Source: Lethocerus indicus (lineage: Eukaryota > Arthropoda > Insecta > Hemiptera > Belostomatidae). From it: a DNA stretch of 64,000 nt. The notes under the pieces were generated by a model. That model saw nothing but the letters and a program-made list of their open reading frames with translations. It had not been told where the DNA came from and searched no databases. This document shows positions 45,240-58,600 of the stretch, piece after piece; positions within the stretch are counted from its first letter, which is position 1, and each line of letters opens with the position of its first letter. The position numbers were made by a program, and so were the translations under genes. The DNA is taken from contig JACDQD010000007.1 of the NCBI GenBank assembly GCA_019843655.1, positions 25,810,365-25,874,364 of the forward strand, in the 5' to 3' direction.

Positions 45240-47102
45240 TCTACCGGTTAATTTTCATGAAGTAGAATATCTTCCTTGACATATTTTCTTCAGAATTATT
45301 TTTGGAGTTATTTACCCGTTTAGTGAGACCTTCGGCAGACCCCCATACACGTCGACTCTTGAGAGAGTACGAGAAATGAAAATTGCAACAAAAAAATAAA
45401 AAAAGAAATCAAGGATGTCTCGTGTTTAGAGACGTCCGAAACATTCACACATATGCAAATCTCGCTCGGTAATAAGCCTTTAGTCTTCCTGAACAATGGT
45501 TTATTTCTTCCGCGAAATCGCGCTACACATCCCCTAAGGATGCGAATAAATTATACAGTCGGCGGTGCAATTAATAATCCGTGATATGGACACGACACAC
45601 GAATTTTAATATTCAGAATTTTAAAAATCACGGATACTCGAATGTAATTGTAAGGAAATGTGTTTTTTTTCTAATTGTTCTCGCGTGAATTCCGGTAGGG
45701 ATGTAATTCCTTTAATACTGTGTAGAGAAAAATTACAATTTTGAATTACAAATTAGAGTGTCGGTCCAAATATCATATATAATAATTGTGTTGCTTAAAG
45801 AATATTGGGTTTCTAAATAAATGTTAAATCTTGGTGTCCAGGGTGACGTTGAATGATTTTAAATTCTACACGTAGTTATAAATTGAATCCTGTTCTGCTT
45901 GTCAATTTAATCAGTCTGCAGCAACTCTCAGGTCTACGAGTAGTATACTTTTAGATTAATTGTAACGGTCGGTAGTCAGCCTACATGAGTTGTGACCCCA
46001 ACCTTTATGGGCGCGTTCTTGAGCCAGAAACGCCTACAGCTATGCACATCATCATCGTGGTGATGATGCCGATTATGATGAATGAGGTAGCTTAGCGCTG
46101 TCAAGAATGTCGGTTAGTTTTTTCCCAATTTATTTACACGCATTCAGAATTTTACGACTAGCCGGTATTATATCAATTAGTCAATAATGTGTGGTATGAA
46201 AAACTGCAGTAAATATTTAATTATTGATAGCAATAATCATAGTTATGCTACCAGCTCATGAGATCGCAGACATTCCTTACAGGCCTGAAAACGAAGTGGT
46301 CACCTGACCTAATCATACCAGAAAAATAAATAAATATAATTTTAAGAAAGGGGGAAAGTCAATGGGTTTCTCTTTTGTTAGTCCCTACTCGTTAATAGAG
46401 CTACTCGTCGGCAGTGTCGCTTATGTATTCTGCAGTTGTAAATTTATTTAATAATTCACCGTATTCATTCCAACCGGGCGTAACTATTTTAAAATAAGGA
46501 GTATTACCTAACCATTTACATAATTATTTTCCATTTGTCATATTTCAATATAAATTGCCGACTACCCAGGCTTTGAGAGCGTCTCTAGGAATTCAAATTT
46601 CCCTACAAACCGGACGATTTAGTTGGCGTTTTCTTTTTATTTTCGTTACTCTCTGCCCGGTGAAAGGGAAACTCAAGACAAGTGGTAAACGGTAGCGTTG
46701 GTCGTGAATTATTTCCAATATAAAAAACCTCGTTACAGCTACAACTATGGTATTTACAACGTCATTCCGGCCGTTCTTCGAATATTCATGATTCCACTTT
46801 TATTGGACGACTATCCCACTGTCAACCCCGTTCAGTAGAGCCTTTCTCACACATAACTAAGTTACGATTTTAAATGTCACAAATACAATTATAATATTTC
46901 GCGCACAACAGGCGACGACGGCCTAATTTCGCTGTATAAGAAATTGATAAATAAAAAAAATAATAGGTTGTTTATATAAAATATAATTCGGTGTTTCGCT
47001 TACTTATTGACAAGGGAAATTATTGAACAACAATTTTTTTATGCCAAGATACTCAATTTTTTAGAAATAAGAATAAAAATTTGTTACCTGAAGATTTTAT
47101 CC
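45236..47102. other. noncoding DNA, nothing recognised
   Basis: A short dyad CATCATCGTGGTGATGATG lies at about 46050-46068. No gene supported. Confidence 0.35.
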
Positions 47103-47244
47103 GTACTGGTAACCGTAGAGTTTTTTGTTTCCGTCTGCTCTAGCAAAAGACCAAACCAGCGAGAGGAGACAGAAACACAAAAAATCTACGGTATTCCAAC
47201 CCCTCGCAGACCACAAAACCGGTATATTAAACTGTACTGATAAC
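47103..47244 (+). mobile_element. shortened family 1 element with target-site repeats
   Basis: The element is 47114-47233. It starts CCGTAGAGTTTTTTGTTTCC, keeps right-arm words CTCTAGCAAAAGACCAAACC and GCGAGAGGAGACAGAAACAC, and ends in the complete unique tail TATTCCAACCCCTCGCAGAC to CCGGTATATTAAA. It has lost the hammerhead-like block. GTACTGGTAAC (47103-47113) and GTACTGATAAC (47234-47244) flank it, 11 bp with one mismatch. The tail is at the 3' end on the plus strand. Confidence 0.75.
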
Positions 47245-50200
47245 GTTACCTTTAATGAACAAATACCAACAAACAAATCCTGTGGGTCGTAAACCCCTTC
47301 AGAAAACTTAGGAAAAAATCAGGAAAGTAATAATCAAAAATATTATTCACAATTAAAAACAAACATCGAAATTGGATAGAAATGATGAGATACAGAATTG
47401 AAATTCCATATTTTACAATATTTAAAGAATTATCTTAGAGGTATTAAATTCAAATTAAAATTAAGTTCTGATATACTTCTGTGTCTGAATTCGAGACTTC
47501 AGGGGACAATATATTTATAAGACGTAAAATCAGACAAGATTCTTAGTTTTATTCCCTAGATTTAACTAAGTGCATTATCAAACTGTTTAAAAGTTGATAC
47601 TCGAAATCATAGGAAAACAAATAATTAATGACTAAAATTTTTGGAATTTTTGCTCCCTCAGTAAACATGACGATCTTTTAAATTATTGGTAATATGTTAC
47701 GACGTCAATTATAAAATGCAATTATAAATTGTCGTTAAAAATAAATTCCGACAGTTTTTCAATATAGTCATAAATCGGACGAACGTATGAAATCTAATCA
47801 AATATCAATCCGGACTGTAATTAAAGTATTAAATAATTTGCATAGGAATCCAATTTTGAGCCGGATCAGGGTCCGACATTTTGGTCGGGGCTATATAACT
47901 CTCTTGTTTTTTCTACTGTCGGGTGTTCTTCCAAATTTATTTCTCCTTTTATTTAGACCTTTTCAAATGCAGGATTATCCGACAGGATCGGAACCGGAGG
48001 ATAAGCATCTTTTCCATCCCCCATTTTCTGACCTTTTTGCCTAAAGGGCTCTCTCTCTCTCTCTATCCCTCTCCTTATCTCTCCATCGTCTCCTTCTCAC
48101 TTCCCATTGTCGGCCGTTCGCCTCAAGGTCCTGCCCGCTGTACGCTTATTAATAAAATCCAATAAACTTTTACGACAAGGCCGCAAAAGCCGACCATTGT
48201 CTTCTGTTGGGGGGAAATAAAAATAAAACGGCGTCCGTATTAATGCCGATTGGACAAAGCTATCTGAACCGTAATATCTGTTTACAATATTTCAAATAGA
48301 CAGCCTTCCATAAACGTTATGAGTGATTTAAATCCTTGTGGCTATTTAAAACTGATATGCTGCCTTCTTTTCTATTCATAGTACGGTATTTATTTAACGT
48401 TCAAAGCAACTAGCTTGATAACCACGAGGGCGACCTTACATCTAGATATTAGTCTTCTTGGTAGTATCACCCAGCATTCCGTTAGGTATAGAATAAGGAA
48501 TTTCTGTAACACTATCACTACTCTTTTACAAGTTCTAAGGAGATGCTAATAATAAGTCTAAGGAACGTTTAAGAATTAGTTACTTTACTATCAAGTCTAT
48601 CGAACAGACTTGAAGACTATTGGTCTTGTGTCAAATAAAAATAGATAAATTTTCAAATATCTATTAATAATTATTCTATTACATAATTTTCCTGGTCTGT
48701 AGAACTCTCGGAACCAAAAACTTCGTCCACAGTCTTCGTCCTAGATTAAATTAATAGAACAATAAATTCAAGTAGGATATAGATAAATCGATTTATCTAT
48801 TTCTCAACATTTCGTTAATAATTCTATGAAATATTTTCTCGAATGGTATCTTGAAAGTCTGGGGTTTCCCCGGGCAAGGAAACACTTTCCCGACATGTTC
48901 AGTTTTAATTCACGACCCTTCGAAAGTGTACGGATTGAGCCACAAAACGGTCTAACTGTACTGGATAGTGAGTTTTCGTCTATTCTCAATGCCTACACAG
49001 TAACTGATTTTGGTTCAGGTTGGAACAAATATATACCTACATTTATGAGGCGAGTATAAAGACCTAGTACAGTAGTATTATGAATCATCAGTCGTCTGGT
49101 TCAATAATACTCGCGGGAAAGGTGTGGATATAGGCTATAGAATATATAATAGAGGCCGTATATCAGTTTAAGCCTTTAGTTCCCGGTTAAATACAGGACT
49201 GAACGTCGGGACTATATCAATTTTACAACATAACTAAGAGGTTTTAATTCACTGAATTACGCGAATTGTGTCAAAAAATTGAGTAAAACTTAACAAAAAC
49301 GTTTAATTAAACTGTCAGAGCTTTAATTAAATACTTAACAATATTATCTGCAGTATAGTAATACACAATATAGTAATAGTGTGTAATAAGTCACCGACAT
49401 TCTGTAATACTAAAAGAACACTACTGACGATAAGCTAAAACCATTCTGCAGGCTGCATGGGGTTGTCAGTAATTCCTCATAAATGCCTAACCCTAACTGA
49501 GTCAAAAATTCCTCCTGAATTCTTATAGGAAGGCGGTTTGATAGACTGCTGTAGTTTTAAAATGCATATTTAATTACTTCGTTTAACATTTCCTGCGCCT
49601 TGATAATAAATAGAACAGGAAATTGTATTAGTCGCGGCTACAGCATAAATAAGAATAAGAAATGTGCCTCCGGTCAAATGTTAATCATCATTAGACAAAT
49701 TTATCTGACTTAATCCTAATAACTATCGGCCTTACGCTTAAACTTGATAAAAAGAAAATAAAAACGGAAATAATGGTACTGCCACTTCCAGCCCAGGACA
49801 CTGAATTACTTAACTTGTGCCATTTGAAAATTATTTTATCTCTTTTTTTATTTAAATGTAAATTAAAATGGCACCGTGTATTCTGTTTAAAATACAATTA
49901 GACGTCAACACTCTTTTGCTGTTCCCAATCTCCTATCTGTTCTTAGAACTCGACCGCGAAAGCCTTGCTAGCGTTGGGAAAGTGCTGACAGGATGCCATT
50001 CGGAATTCTACAGGCCGTGGCGAGGTGGGGAAAAGATTTGTTTAAAAAAAATCGACTGTCAATATCCAATTATCTTTTCCGATCGGGTTCAAACAAAGCG
50101 AACGTGTCGTCCCTCGAAGTGTATTACTACAGGCCGATATTGGGGCGATGTGGGTGGAACAATGTGAAATGTCGCTCGGGCCTCCGGCCCTCCTCATCCA

Positions 50201-51913
50201 TCACCGATTCTTTTTTGCGCTCACTTTTATAAACCGGTTTTAACTTTTGCTCTGACTCAAACCCGCCGTCGCGAAGAAAAAGAAGGAAACGGACTTCAAA
50301 ATGGGATACTAAAGCGGGGACCCGAAAGGAAAATAAAATGACGCCGGCCGTAAAAATTCGGGTTTCTCAATACGGGCTTTCGGGTTCCTTCAGCACAGCT
50401 GTTCAACCCCCGGTTTCTCCCGAAAGCGGTAAAAACCTTTTGTATTTTATTTATGCGCGCATTCACTTTTGACCGCACGCCAATAATTTAAATTCATCCA
50501 TAGTCGAGCGATAAAAGTGACTGGAAGCATTCTGACAGTGTTTAAATTCCGATATATTAATCTTAAGCGTAGCCCTTCGGATCTATATCTGGTTGAAATA
50601 TCCTCAATATATGTATAAAGAAGCGCGTTATTTGCGAAGAATAAATTTATTTAACAGTATTTAAACCAAATAGAAAAAGAAGAATTTCCGCGTTGGAACA
50701 GTAAACTGCTATTTTTCAATTAAAAAATTCTGTAATTAATTCCCATAACTCAAACGTACAGATACGAAAAGACGTTACATATTGCTACTAAGACTACTCG
50801 AAAATAGGAAAAATGATTGATTTATAACTGTATTTAAAAACCTAATTGGATGTACGGAATTGAGCTGTGAGGGGCCACCAAGACTTCGATACTAAACTAT
50901 CCCATCACTCCGATCCTTTGATTCTACAGCTCTCCCCGCATTTTCGTTAGATTGTAACGAATCAGGTATTGTTTAGGTACATTTTGCCCGACTTCTTGGT
51001 TAAAAAAATACCTGTTTCTTTTCCTATAAGCGCAATTAATTTATTTGTTTACCGGCCGATCTCAGGAGGAATGTTTGCGTGATACAAAATGCGACCGGAA
51101 AGTTTTCGGACTCCTTTTTCGGACAGACCTGTTTATGCAGAGGAGAACTGCGCCCTCGATTAATATTTCACCGTTGTTAAATCCTGTCCGGAAGTCCTCC
51201 GGGCGAAGGTTTCGATTCAGCGCCGGCCTATGTCCGGTTTGCATGCTCCGGCGCCACTACAGAGCCCAACGCCATTTTAAATTCTTATACAGTATAATAT
51301 TATAACGCGTGTATTAATAAGAATTATTTGTATCGAATTTTAATGCCCTCTATAAAGCGAACGGGTGCAAATCCCCTTATTTATTGCAGTAATTTATAAG
51401 AGCACATGGGCTGACCGCCTCACTGAGAGAGTTTGAAATATTATCGCTCATGCGATTTTCCGATTCTCGTCGTTTCATTTGTTCTAAGCTAGACTGGTTT
51501 AAACTCAACGATGTTACGTCTTATGGAATGCCACTTCAAATAAATAATAAACGTTACTCTTCGCTACATCCTGCATCATAGTACAAACAATGACATTAAA
51601 CTACACATGATTTTTTGCGTCCAAGTATGATTGTCAAACACCGCTAAAGCGTCTATTCGTACTTAAGCACCTGGGTATATTACCAGAGAATTGGTGGCGG
51701 AAAAAAAAGTCCTGCCAATGATCCATCTCCTTTGATGTGGCGGCAAATGTCTCCATGTTTCCATACATTTTATTTCCGATTGTTTTTTTCCCCTTTTTTC
51801 GATTTTACGTTTTCGTGTGTTAACTTCTGAACTTGTCTTTTTTAGTCCAAACATACGTCACTATGACAGGGCAACGTTGGACTGGCCTTCTCCAAATACG
51901 GTCTAATTTTAAT

Positions 51914-51915
<2 letters not shown>
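47245..51915. other. noncoding DNA
   Basis: A CT-rich tract at 48045-48070 and GC-richer patches at 48000-48240, 50220-50460 and 51050-51270 are present. The patches are open in several frames and have no recognisable protein. No RNA gene, no clear repeat. Confidence 0.35.

Positions 51916-51961
<46 letters not shown>
51916..51961. repeat. (TA)n microsatellite 9
   Basis: Uninterrupted TA run. Confidence 0.98.
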
Positions 51962-51965
<4 letters not shown>

Positions 51966-52728
51966 CCACGCGAAGATTGAAACGTTGTCCCTGACATTTG
52001 TTAATTGTGGTAGAGGGCATCCAGTGAAGAAATAACAGCGGGCAGCTCGGTTTTACCTTTAATATTCGGAGCTGCCTGTGGAATTGTGACCATATTACGT
52101 GCGCTATAACGTGCAATAAACGTGCATTTCCTGGTCAACTGGCTTCCGGTAGGATCGCGTAATGTTGTGGAAAGACATGGGGTTGTTACCCCTTTCCTTC
52201 TGGGACCCTCTCGGGTGTTGTCTGCTCGCACAAAACAGGTGAAACCGGTTAGTGACAATAATAGTACTGTATATTGTATATACTTTCAATGCTTTCCTTT
52301 TTTATACAGGAGAAACTTTTAAAAGCACCTTGTCACGTGACTCGGTAGTGTCTCGAATTTTCCGACTGAAACCTCTGTTTCCTATATTACTACCGCCTAA
52401 ATATACTAGGATGTTAATTCTACATATCATAATTCTATAATATTAATAAATAAATTTTTAATACACATATATCTATGCTATTCTCAGCAAATTTTGCTCT
52501 CATGAGTTCAATAATATTTTGTCGACGTTCTCCACCGTGTTGTCTGCCGTTACTGAGCGTTTGAACAAAACTAGAATTCAATTCAGCTTTACTGAAAAGG
52601 GAAAATAAATTCAATTTGCGGTGAAATAAGTTCAGAATTTTATGTTCAATTCCAAATCAACTGATCCGAAGGAATTCCTGTTCCTAGTTCACACTACGGA
52701 GTCATTTTATTGCAGTCTTAACTAATTG

Positions 52729-52732
<4 letters not shown>
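51962..52732. other. noncoding DNA, nothing recognised
   Basis: Overlapping ORFs at 52001-52322 on both strands have no protein features. Confidence 0.35.

Positions 52733-52783
<51 letters not shown>
52733..52783. repeat. (TA)n microsatellite 10
   Basis: Uninterrupted TA run. Confidence 0.98.
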
Positions 52784-52786
<3 letters not shown>

Positions 52787-53459
52787 TACTAAAGTCGGTT
52801 TATGCGTCCCTGAGTCATATCTCTTCTCTTTTTTTTTACAGTAACTCTTCCAGTGGAGGCCGTAACTATTTTAACGGCACTTTTATGCCGAGGCTGTTTC
52901 ATTTTTTTAATTTCGGTACTTTGCCCTTTCGCCAATCCAGGGCGAAATAGTTCGAAACCGAAGATCGCTTGCGGAGATTTAATTTTTCCTTTTTCTTTAC
53001 GACTCTCAATATTCTCCTTCGACCAATTAGGGAGGCCTTACCAGAATCGCGGTAAAGGTCTTCCTTCGCTCTACGTTCTTCAGTTACGCATCAAGGCCGG
53101 GTTTTGAATTGTGTGTTTCGGTTCGAAAACGTTCAATACAGCGCTCGCGTACAGCTATCATCTGACGGTTAACCTTTCCGGTGAACTTGCCCAGGCTCCA
53201 TATTGGAGCGGTTGAAGTATTTATTACGGACTCCTGGAGTCGGTGTATCGAGATAAGCGCTAGTTAAATGAGTTTTATCGCTTCTGAGACGACAGAACAC
53301 TTTCCAACGACAATAGCACTTTATCGTCCTCGGGGTAATAGTATTCGGAATTCATTCTTGTAGATAGATTCAAAACAGTTTCATGTTTTTTTGTAAAAAG
53401 TATTATAAGGGGAAGAACGTTCGCTATTTATGGAATATATTGTATTTTTAGTTTTTCTC
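52784..53459. other. noncoding DNA, nothing recognised
   Basis: An 84-codon ORF at 52853-53107 follows an acceptor-like TTTTTTTTACAG (about 52842), but its translation is not recognisable and it ends in a stop without a donor. Confidence 0.3.
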
Positions 53460-53590
53460 GAATGTTCTCAATACCGCCTGTAACTATTACTTTACCCTTA
53501 AATTCTGAACTACTATCGTGGGCTTATTTTTGCCTTTGTTTCTTTCCGCTAGGCATACTTTTCCTCGTTTCCAAGCAAAGCCTTTTTTAC
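53460..53590 (+). repeat. family 2 dispersed repeat
   Basis: GTTCTCAATACCGCCTGTAA, TTACCCTTAAATTCTGAACT, TCGTGGGCTTATTTTTGCC and ACTTTTCCTCGTTTCC match the middle and right blocks of the family. Confidence 0.6.
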
Positions 53591-54439
53591 TTCCTTGTCC
53601 TACGCCATGACTAATGCTCGGTGCACTGACTGTTCTTGTAAAGAACATTTTACCGCTATTGGAATATGAATCAATCGCGAATCAATCAGACACCTGGAAG
53701 TGTAAAAATAAAATATCCAAATATCTTCTTAATCTTGAAAATTGTTGTTATTAACAATAAGAACTTGGGCTTGAATAAAAATATTAACTTCGTTAACTAA
53801 CCCCAACAGAACTTAATGAATTAGTTAAATTTTCTTATTAAAATTTCCCTTGACAAGTAACGCTGTTATTTGTGAACAAAAACGTTAATTCTTTAATACA
53901 TAAATTAACCTTATTTGATCCCCAAATTTTACTAACTTTAGCCAAAGAAAAGTGGGGTTTAGTGTTGAGTCTACCTCCAACAGTGACCAAGACACAATGA
54001 TCATGTTACTTTCTCTGCAATAATAAATACGCTTTCATTAACAGCCTTTACACAGCAATAGATAATTATTTTTTTCAGAAGAATAAAGAAATGTAAATTT
54101 ACCCACAGGAATGTAAAATGGGAACAGCATACCATTACTATTATTTCAAACATTTCAACTGGTGAATCAGCAATTGAGGTTGCAGAAATCGCTAGTCGCA
54201 AAGGTTATAATTCTAAAACCTTTTAATAACGTTTCCAATTATTCTACACAAATTAAACTATGGACACACATTAAACTTTCACTACATTACACAATTACTT
54301 AACAAGTGTGTAGAGGTGTGTCCTGCAATGTCGTATTTCGTGTTGTACACTTTAAATCCACCCACTAAATTCACAATTTTGTCTAGGGGAGGCTCTATGA
54401 AAACTGAGATAAATCCTTGCGGTACCAGAATATATATAC
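53591..54439. other. noncoding DNA, nothing recognised
   Basis: AT-rich, no supported feature. Confidence 0.4.
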
Positions 54440-54535
54440 TTTCTGCAGAATTTTCGCTGATTCACTGCGGAGTGTGAAGGGGCGCGTTTCTAGCCGGGCA
54501 CAGAGGGAACTTTGAAATATCCGACCTCCATAGCA
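54440..54535 (+). repeat. low-copy repeat 'family 4', copy 1
   Basis: GAATTTTCGCTGATTCACTG, a GCG-rich middle and GAAATATCCGACCTCC recur at 58505-58600. Confidence 0.6.
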
Positions 54536-55897
54536 CAGGCTCAACAGCGAACCTCAACTATCTAGGTCGATAATTGAAAGTATTCCGAGGGGGGCTCCCC
54601 CAAGCCTATATTTATGCACTAACAGAATGTATAATAACAAATGTAAAACATCAGTTTGTATCTACTGCATGATATTAATGGTATTTCCTTTATAATAATA
54701 CCAGTCGAATATTCAAGTTATTTTAAACTTTACCAGATAGATATGAAAATATATTCAATTGCAAATTTGAACTTTGTCTTCGAATATTATAATTATAATG
54801 CGTTTATATGACAGGTGTGTCGCTATTAATAATGATTACTTCATACCAATGCCTAGTGTCCCGGAGTATTTATTTGGAATTAGCTCGTAATTAATCGTAT
54901 TAAAAATAATTACTGCATAAAAATTAAATGGGTGGGCCCAAAGGCGACAGGGTGGCAATATGCTAAAGGTTTAAAATAAGAACTGTTTCAATTACTACCA
55001 AGTTTATTACAATTCTTTCTTAATTACATTTGTAAACATCTGCTTTTTAACGCTCTTTTTGTGTTCAGGGTTTAATTATTAATATTACTATATTTAATTA
55101 TATGCGTGGGAGGGGGGAGTGGATTTCAGTTCATTTTTACTACTCCCTTAGAGCTACATTTTGCTTTTTTTTGCTAAAATGTGTGGATTTGTTTGGTCTT
55201 TTTCTCATATTTCTACTAGTCCTGGACAATTGAATTGGACGAAGGTATTTTAAAATAATTTCTGCCCCTTTTTTTTCTTTGAAGTCAATTGTTATTTGTA
55301 GAAGTAGAATTTTGTCTCGGTATTTTTTTAAGCTTCTTTTCCCGTTTAATTTTGCTTGGCCAGCTTATTCTCACTATTATTAAGTGCTGTTTATTTACTG
55401 AATTTATTTTCTTCGTCAAAAATATTTCAAAAAAACATATTTCAATGACGCCTCAGAAACGAAGTCAAAATTTACGCCCGCGCCTCGAGGACCAAATCTA
55501 CATTCGTCCGCCCAACATGCTGGACGGGAGTCGAACACAACGTGTAACAATCTCTCACCAGCATGTTCTCGCTCTGGATCCACCTCTGGATCAGCGGAAA
55601 CAAGTTGCCGCCAACGCTCGCTTCCAGTACCGCGATTTTATGGCTGGGCAAATTGCGATTTTTCCAACGCGATTTTCGTTCTTCTTCTTATTATTCTTTT
55701 TTCTTCGAATCCTTTTTCTGCCTTCGCCGAAGGACTTAATTTCCGTTTGGCGGAGGCAGCCTGTGGGACGATGTAAATAACGTTCGGGTAAACTCGTTCA
55801 CTTCGGTCTTCTCCTATTCTGTTGGCAGAACTTTGAATGAAACATCGATATTTACACTGTTTGTTGTCGATTTTTATTTTTTTAATTCACATTTCAG
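54536..55897. other. noncoding DNA
   Basis: The 163-codon ORF 55289-55780 has hydrophobic poly-T-encoded ends and a GC-richer centre (55450-55650); I recognise nothing in it and consider it chance. Confidence 0.35.
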
Positions 55898-55921
55898 CAT
55901 TAACGAGCTACTGTATTGCAG
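55898..55921 (+). other. candidate 24-nt micro-exon or recursive splice site
   Basis: A strong tract and acceptor (TTTTTTTAATTCACATTTCAG) precede 24 nt that end in TATTGCAG|GTAAGG. The junction at 55921/55922 combines an acceptor and a donor, which is the signature of ratchet points in long insect introns. No transcript evidence is available. Confidence 0.2.
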
Positions 55922-56635
55922 GTAAGGTCGAGACATTCAAATGAGAAAGTCGAAAAATTACGGTCGAATTTCTTCGGGGGTAATGTTTCATTTCATTGTA
56001 TAAAAAATGCTTTATATATGTAGTATTTCATTTTCAGAAAAATAAATTGCTTTTCGACCCGTTCGGGCGCTCGAATTTGGCCAATCGCCAAATTGGGATT
56101 CTGTTCAAATGTCCTTATTAGGCTCTATCTTTATTACTATTGATAAGCGTTTATATTACGCACTCAAACTTGAGTAACGTCATTTGAAGTGACAAATTGT
56201 AATCCCAGACTGGTAAGTCTAAAAGTGTAAAAAATTAACTAAGACCTGTTTTAATTGGACGCTTAATAAGAATGTTAAATCAAAGTCTAGTGAATATAAG
56301 ATAATTCGAGCTATTATAGAAATTCATTTGCATTTCTTTTGAACTATTTTTCTTCTCTGCACCTTGCGTTCAATTTGTAAAGTGAACTTGGGAAATATTC
56401 GAAATGCCTCCGGCCAATTTCATTACTTCTTATTTTTCCGAACCGCTCGCGCCGGTGTGGGCGTAAAAGCTCCATTTTCATATGACCTAGCGAAAATTCG
56501 TACATTGTTTCCCACGCGTTATGCTGAGACAACGGTAACGGTCCCGACCGATTGTTCTGTATTAAAGGAGTCTCTTCCTGTGTCGGACCACATACGCGAA
56601 CGCACGCACACACGGACAGACTTGGGCACGCGCGA
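55922..56635. other. noncoding DNA, nothing recognised
   Basis: No supported gene. Confidence 0.4.

Positions 56636-56664
<29 letters not shown>
56636..56664. repeat. (CA)n microsatellite
   Basis: Uninterrupted CA run; minus-strand CVCVCV-type ORFs are its translation. Confidence 0.97.
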
Positions 56665-56666
<2 letters not shown>

Positions 56667-56968
56667 TAGACTCGCATGTGTAATAACAAGCGGAGAAAGA
56701 CTGTCGTGCCAGTCAAGGTCTCCGCAATGACCACGCCCTGGTTAGATGGCGCTCGAACGCGCGCAATCCGCATATCCCCCATCGGCCCAATCACCGCCGT
56801 GAAATTTAATTTAGATCATTTACCTTAATTGCCCCTCCACTCAGGCCGACGAAACGATCCTTAGCTCAATTTTAAATAAAAATATCTACATTTCTATATT
56901 GCCATCAATGGCGTCAAAATGAGCTCCTTTCGCTTAATCAGTTGACATTTTTTTACCGAAATAAAAAT

Positions 56969-57028
56969 TCGGGATTCAAACCCGGATCAACGCGGTAACA
57001 CCGGCCGTACCCACTCAACCCGGACCTC
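56969..57028 (-). repeat. tRNA-derived SINE head
   Basis: Minus strand reads GTCCGGGTTGAGTGGGTACG and GATCCGGGTTTGAATCCCGA. GGTTGAGTGGG matches an A box and GGTTTGAATCC a B box at tRNA-like spacing (about 35 nt apart). A tRNA cloverleaf does not close convincingly, so a SINE head or tRNA pseudogene is more likely than a functional tRNA. Confidence 0.5.
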
Positions 57029-58504
57029 AATAACAAGGATTACAAAAATAATATATTTTTTATTTAAATACGCGTAGAATATCGTAGCATATAAAAATGT
57101 TGGTTGGTTAATACCTTCTCGACATTAATGTAAATCGCTATGCGTCCCCAATAACCGGTGATTTCGATCTACTTCACAGTAGTCAGTCTTATTTTTTGTT
57201 GAAATTCGCCATCACAAGGAGTTAAAAAAGTGAAATGAATTCGAGATAATAAAATGAGAAAGGTCGCCGGATTTAAGCGAGTTATTACACAAAGAAATAA
57301 AGCTGCTGCGGGCCTGACAAAAATAAAAGGGGAAATCAGATTTCCTCGCTGGGGATTATATATAAGAGCTATCCTATATTCAAGAAACAGATTTAAAATG
57401 TTTTTCCTTTAACGGCGAGATAATATTATTAAAGATTAAGAATAAAGGCCTCGTGGCTGAAACACGAGGGTTTTATTAGTAATAATGAACAGTCCGGGCT
57501 GGTAGAACGTTATTTGAATGTTATGTTCAATTAGAGTATTGACAGTGGCCGAAACAAAATCTGCGTTTATCCATAACGAAAACCGACTTGAATAAAAGTA
57601 TGATTATCAATGTTTAGACTCAAAATTGAGAAATATAATAAAGCTGCCAATGAAGGCCAATGACTGTCTGCTTAACTTGAATACACATGCATTTTGAGGT
57701 TAACTTCCATTTAACGAAGTTTCATACAGCTTGTTTCCAGCTCAGATGTGTTTTGAAGAAGGGGTACGTTGTTAATTGTCAATCACAACGGTATATTAAT
57801 TTGTAAGCAACATTCGGATGTGATATTTATTAACAGTGTCAGTAACGGAAAGGCAATTTGGCCGAGTCGAATCTGACTCAAGGCTTACCGGATGGGTGAT
57901 TGATGCGCTCACGCGAAAGGGAAGTATAGAATACGACACGAGGGAGAACCGACTGTAATAGAAGAAACACAAAATGAAATCTAATGGAGGCTACTTCCGC
58001 AGTTAAGGAAAATAGGAAGAAAAATGATGAAATCTCCCAGCGGAAGGTTAACTATCAACCTCAATGGGCAGAGCAAAGAATTATTGTTTGCACTACCTAA
58101 TTATAATTATTACTAGTCATTATTATTACTTAATAATTTATGAGTACGCAGTTGAATGATTGAACCCTTGTACGAGTTACGATATTGTTCGTGTCACAAC
58201 ACAAATAAACAAAAATGAAAGAGCGTCCAACAACATTATCAGTGCAAATTTATATTTGTGAAAATAAAAGTATTACGAATATTTGACGTATTAAAAATGC
58301 GCCAATCTGTAGAATTACCAACAATACTGCTGAAACTTTTCGAGTGTTCACCGTTGAATGTTTTTCGTTTCCACAATGCCGCGTATAGACCATCCGAAAT
58401 GGGGTTGTATTCATATTTCATTAACGCATAATTAGGGCTAGCATTTATTTAAACCTCTGTAAAAATAGGAATAAATTCTTAGATCGGGGTCGCGCGTAGC
58501 TACC
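57029..58504. other. noncoding DNA, nothing recognised
   Basis: No supported feature. Confidence 0.4.
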
Positions 58505-58600
58505 TATGGAATTTTCGCTGATTCATGGCAAGTAACGGCGGACTGAACAGGGCGTTAAAGTCACCCACTGTGAGGTGAAATATCCACCTCCTCGAAAATT
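58505..58600 (+). repeat. low-copy repeat 'family 4', copy 2
   Basis: GAATTTTCGCTGATTCATGG, then GTGAAATATCCACCTCC, same order as 54440-54535. Confidence 0.6.

Noticed and set aside
55289..55780. 163-codon plus-strand ORF
   Set aside because: The ends are poly-T-encoded Phe/Leu runs and the centre matches no domain; no splice or conservation support.
56344..56794. ORFs with VCVCVC and HTHTHT tracts
   Set aside because: (CA)n/(GT)n translation.
56969..57028. Functional tRNA gene on the minus strand
   Set aside because: A and B boxes are present, but the acceptor stem and cloverleaf do not close convincingly; called a SINE head instead.
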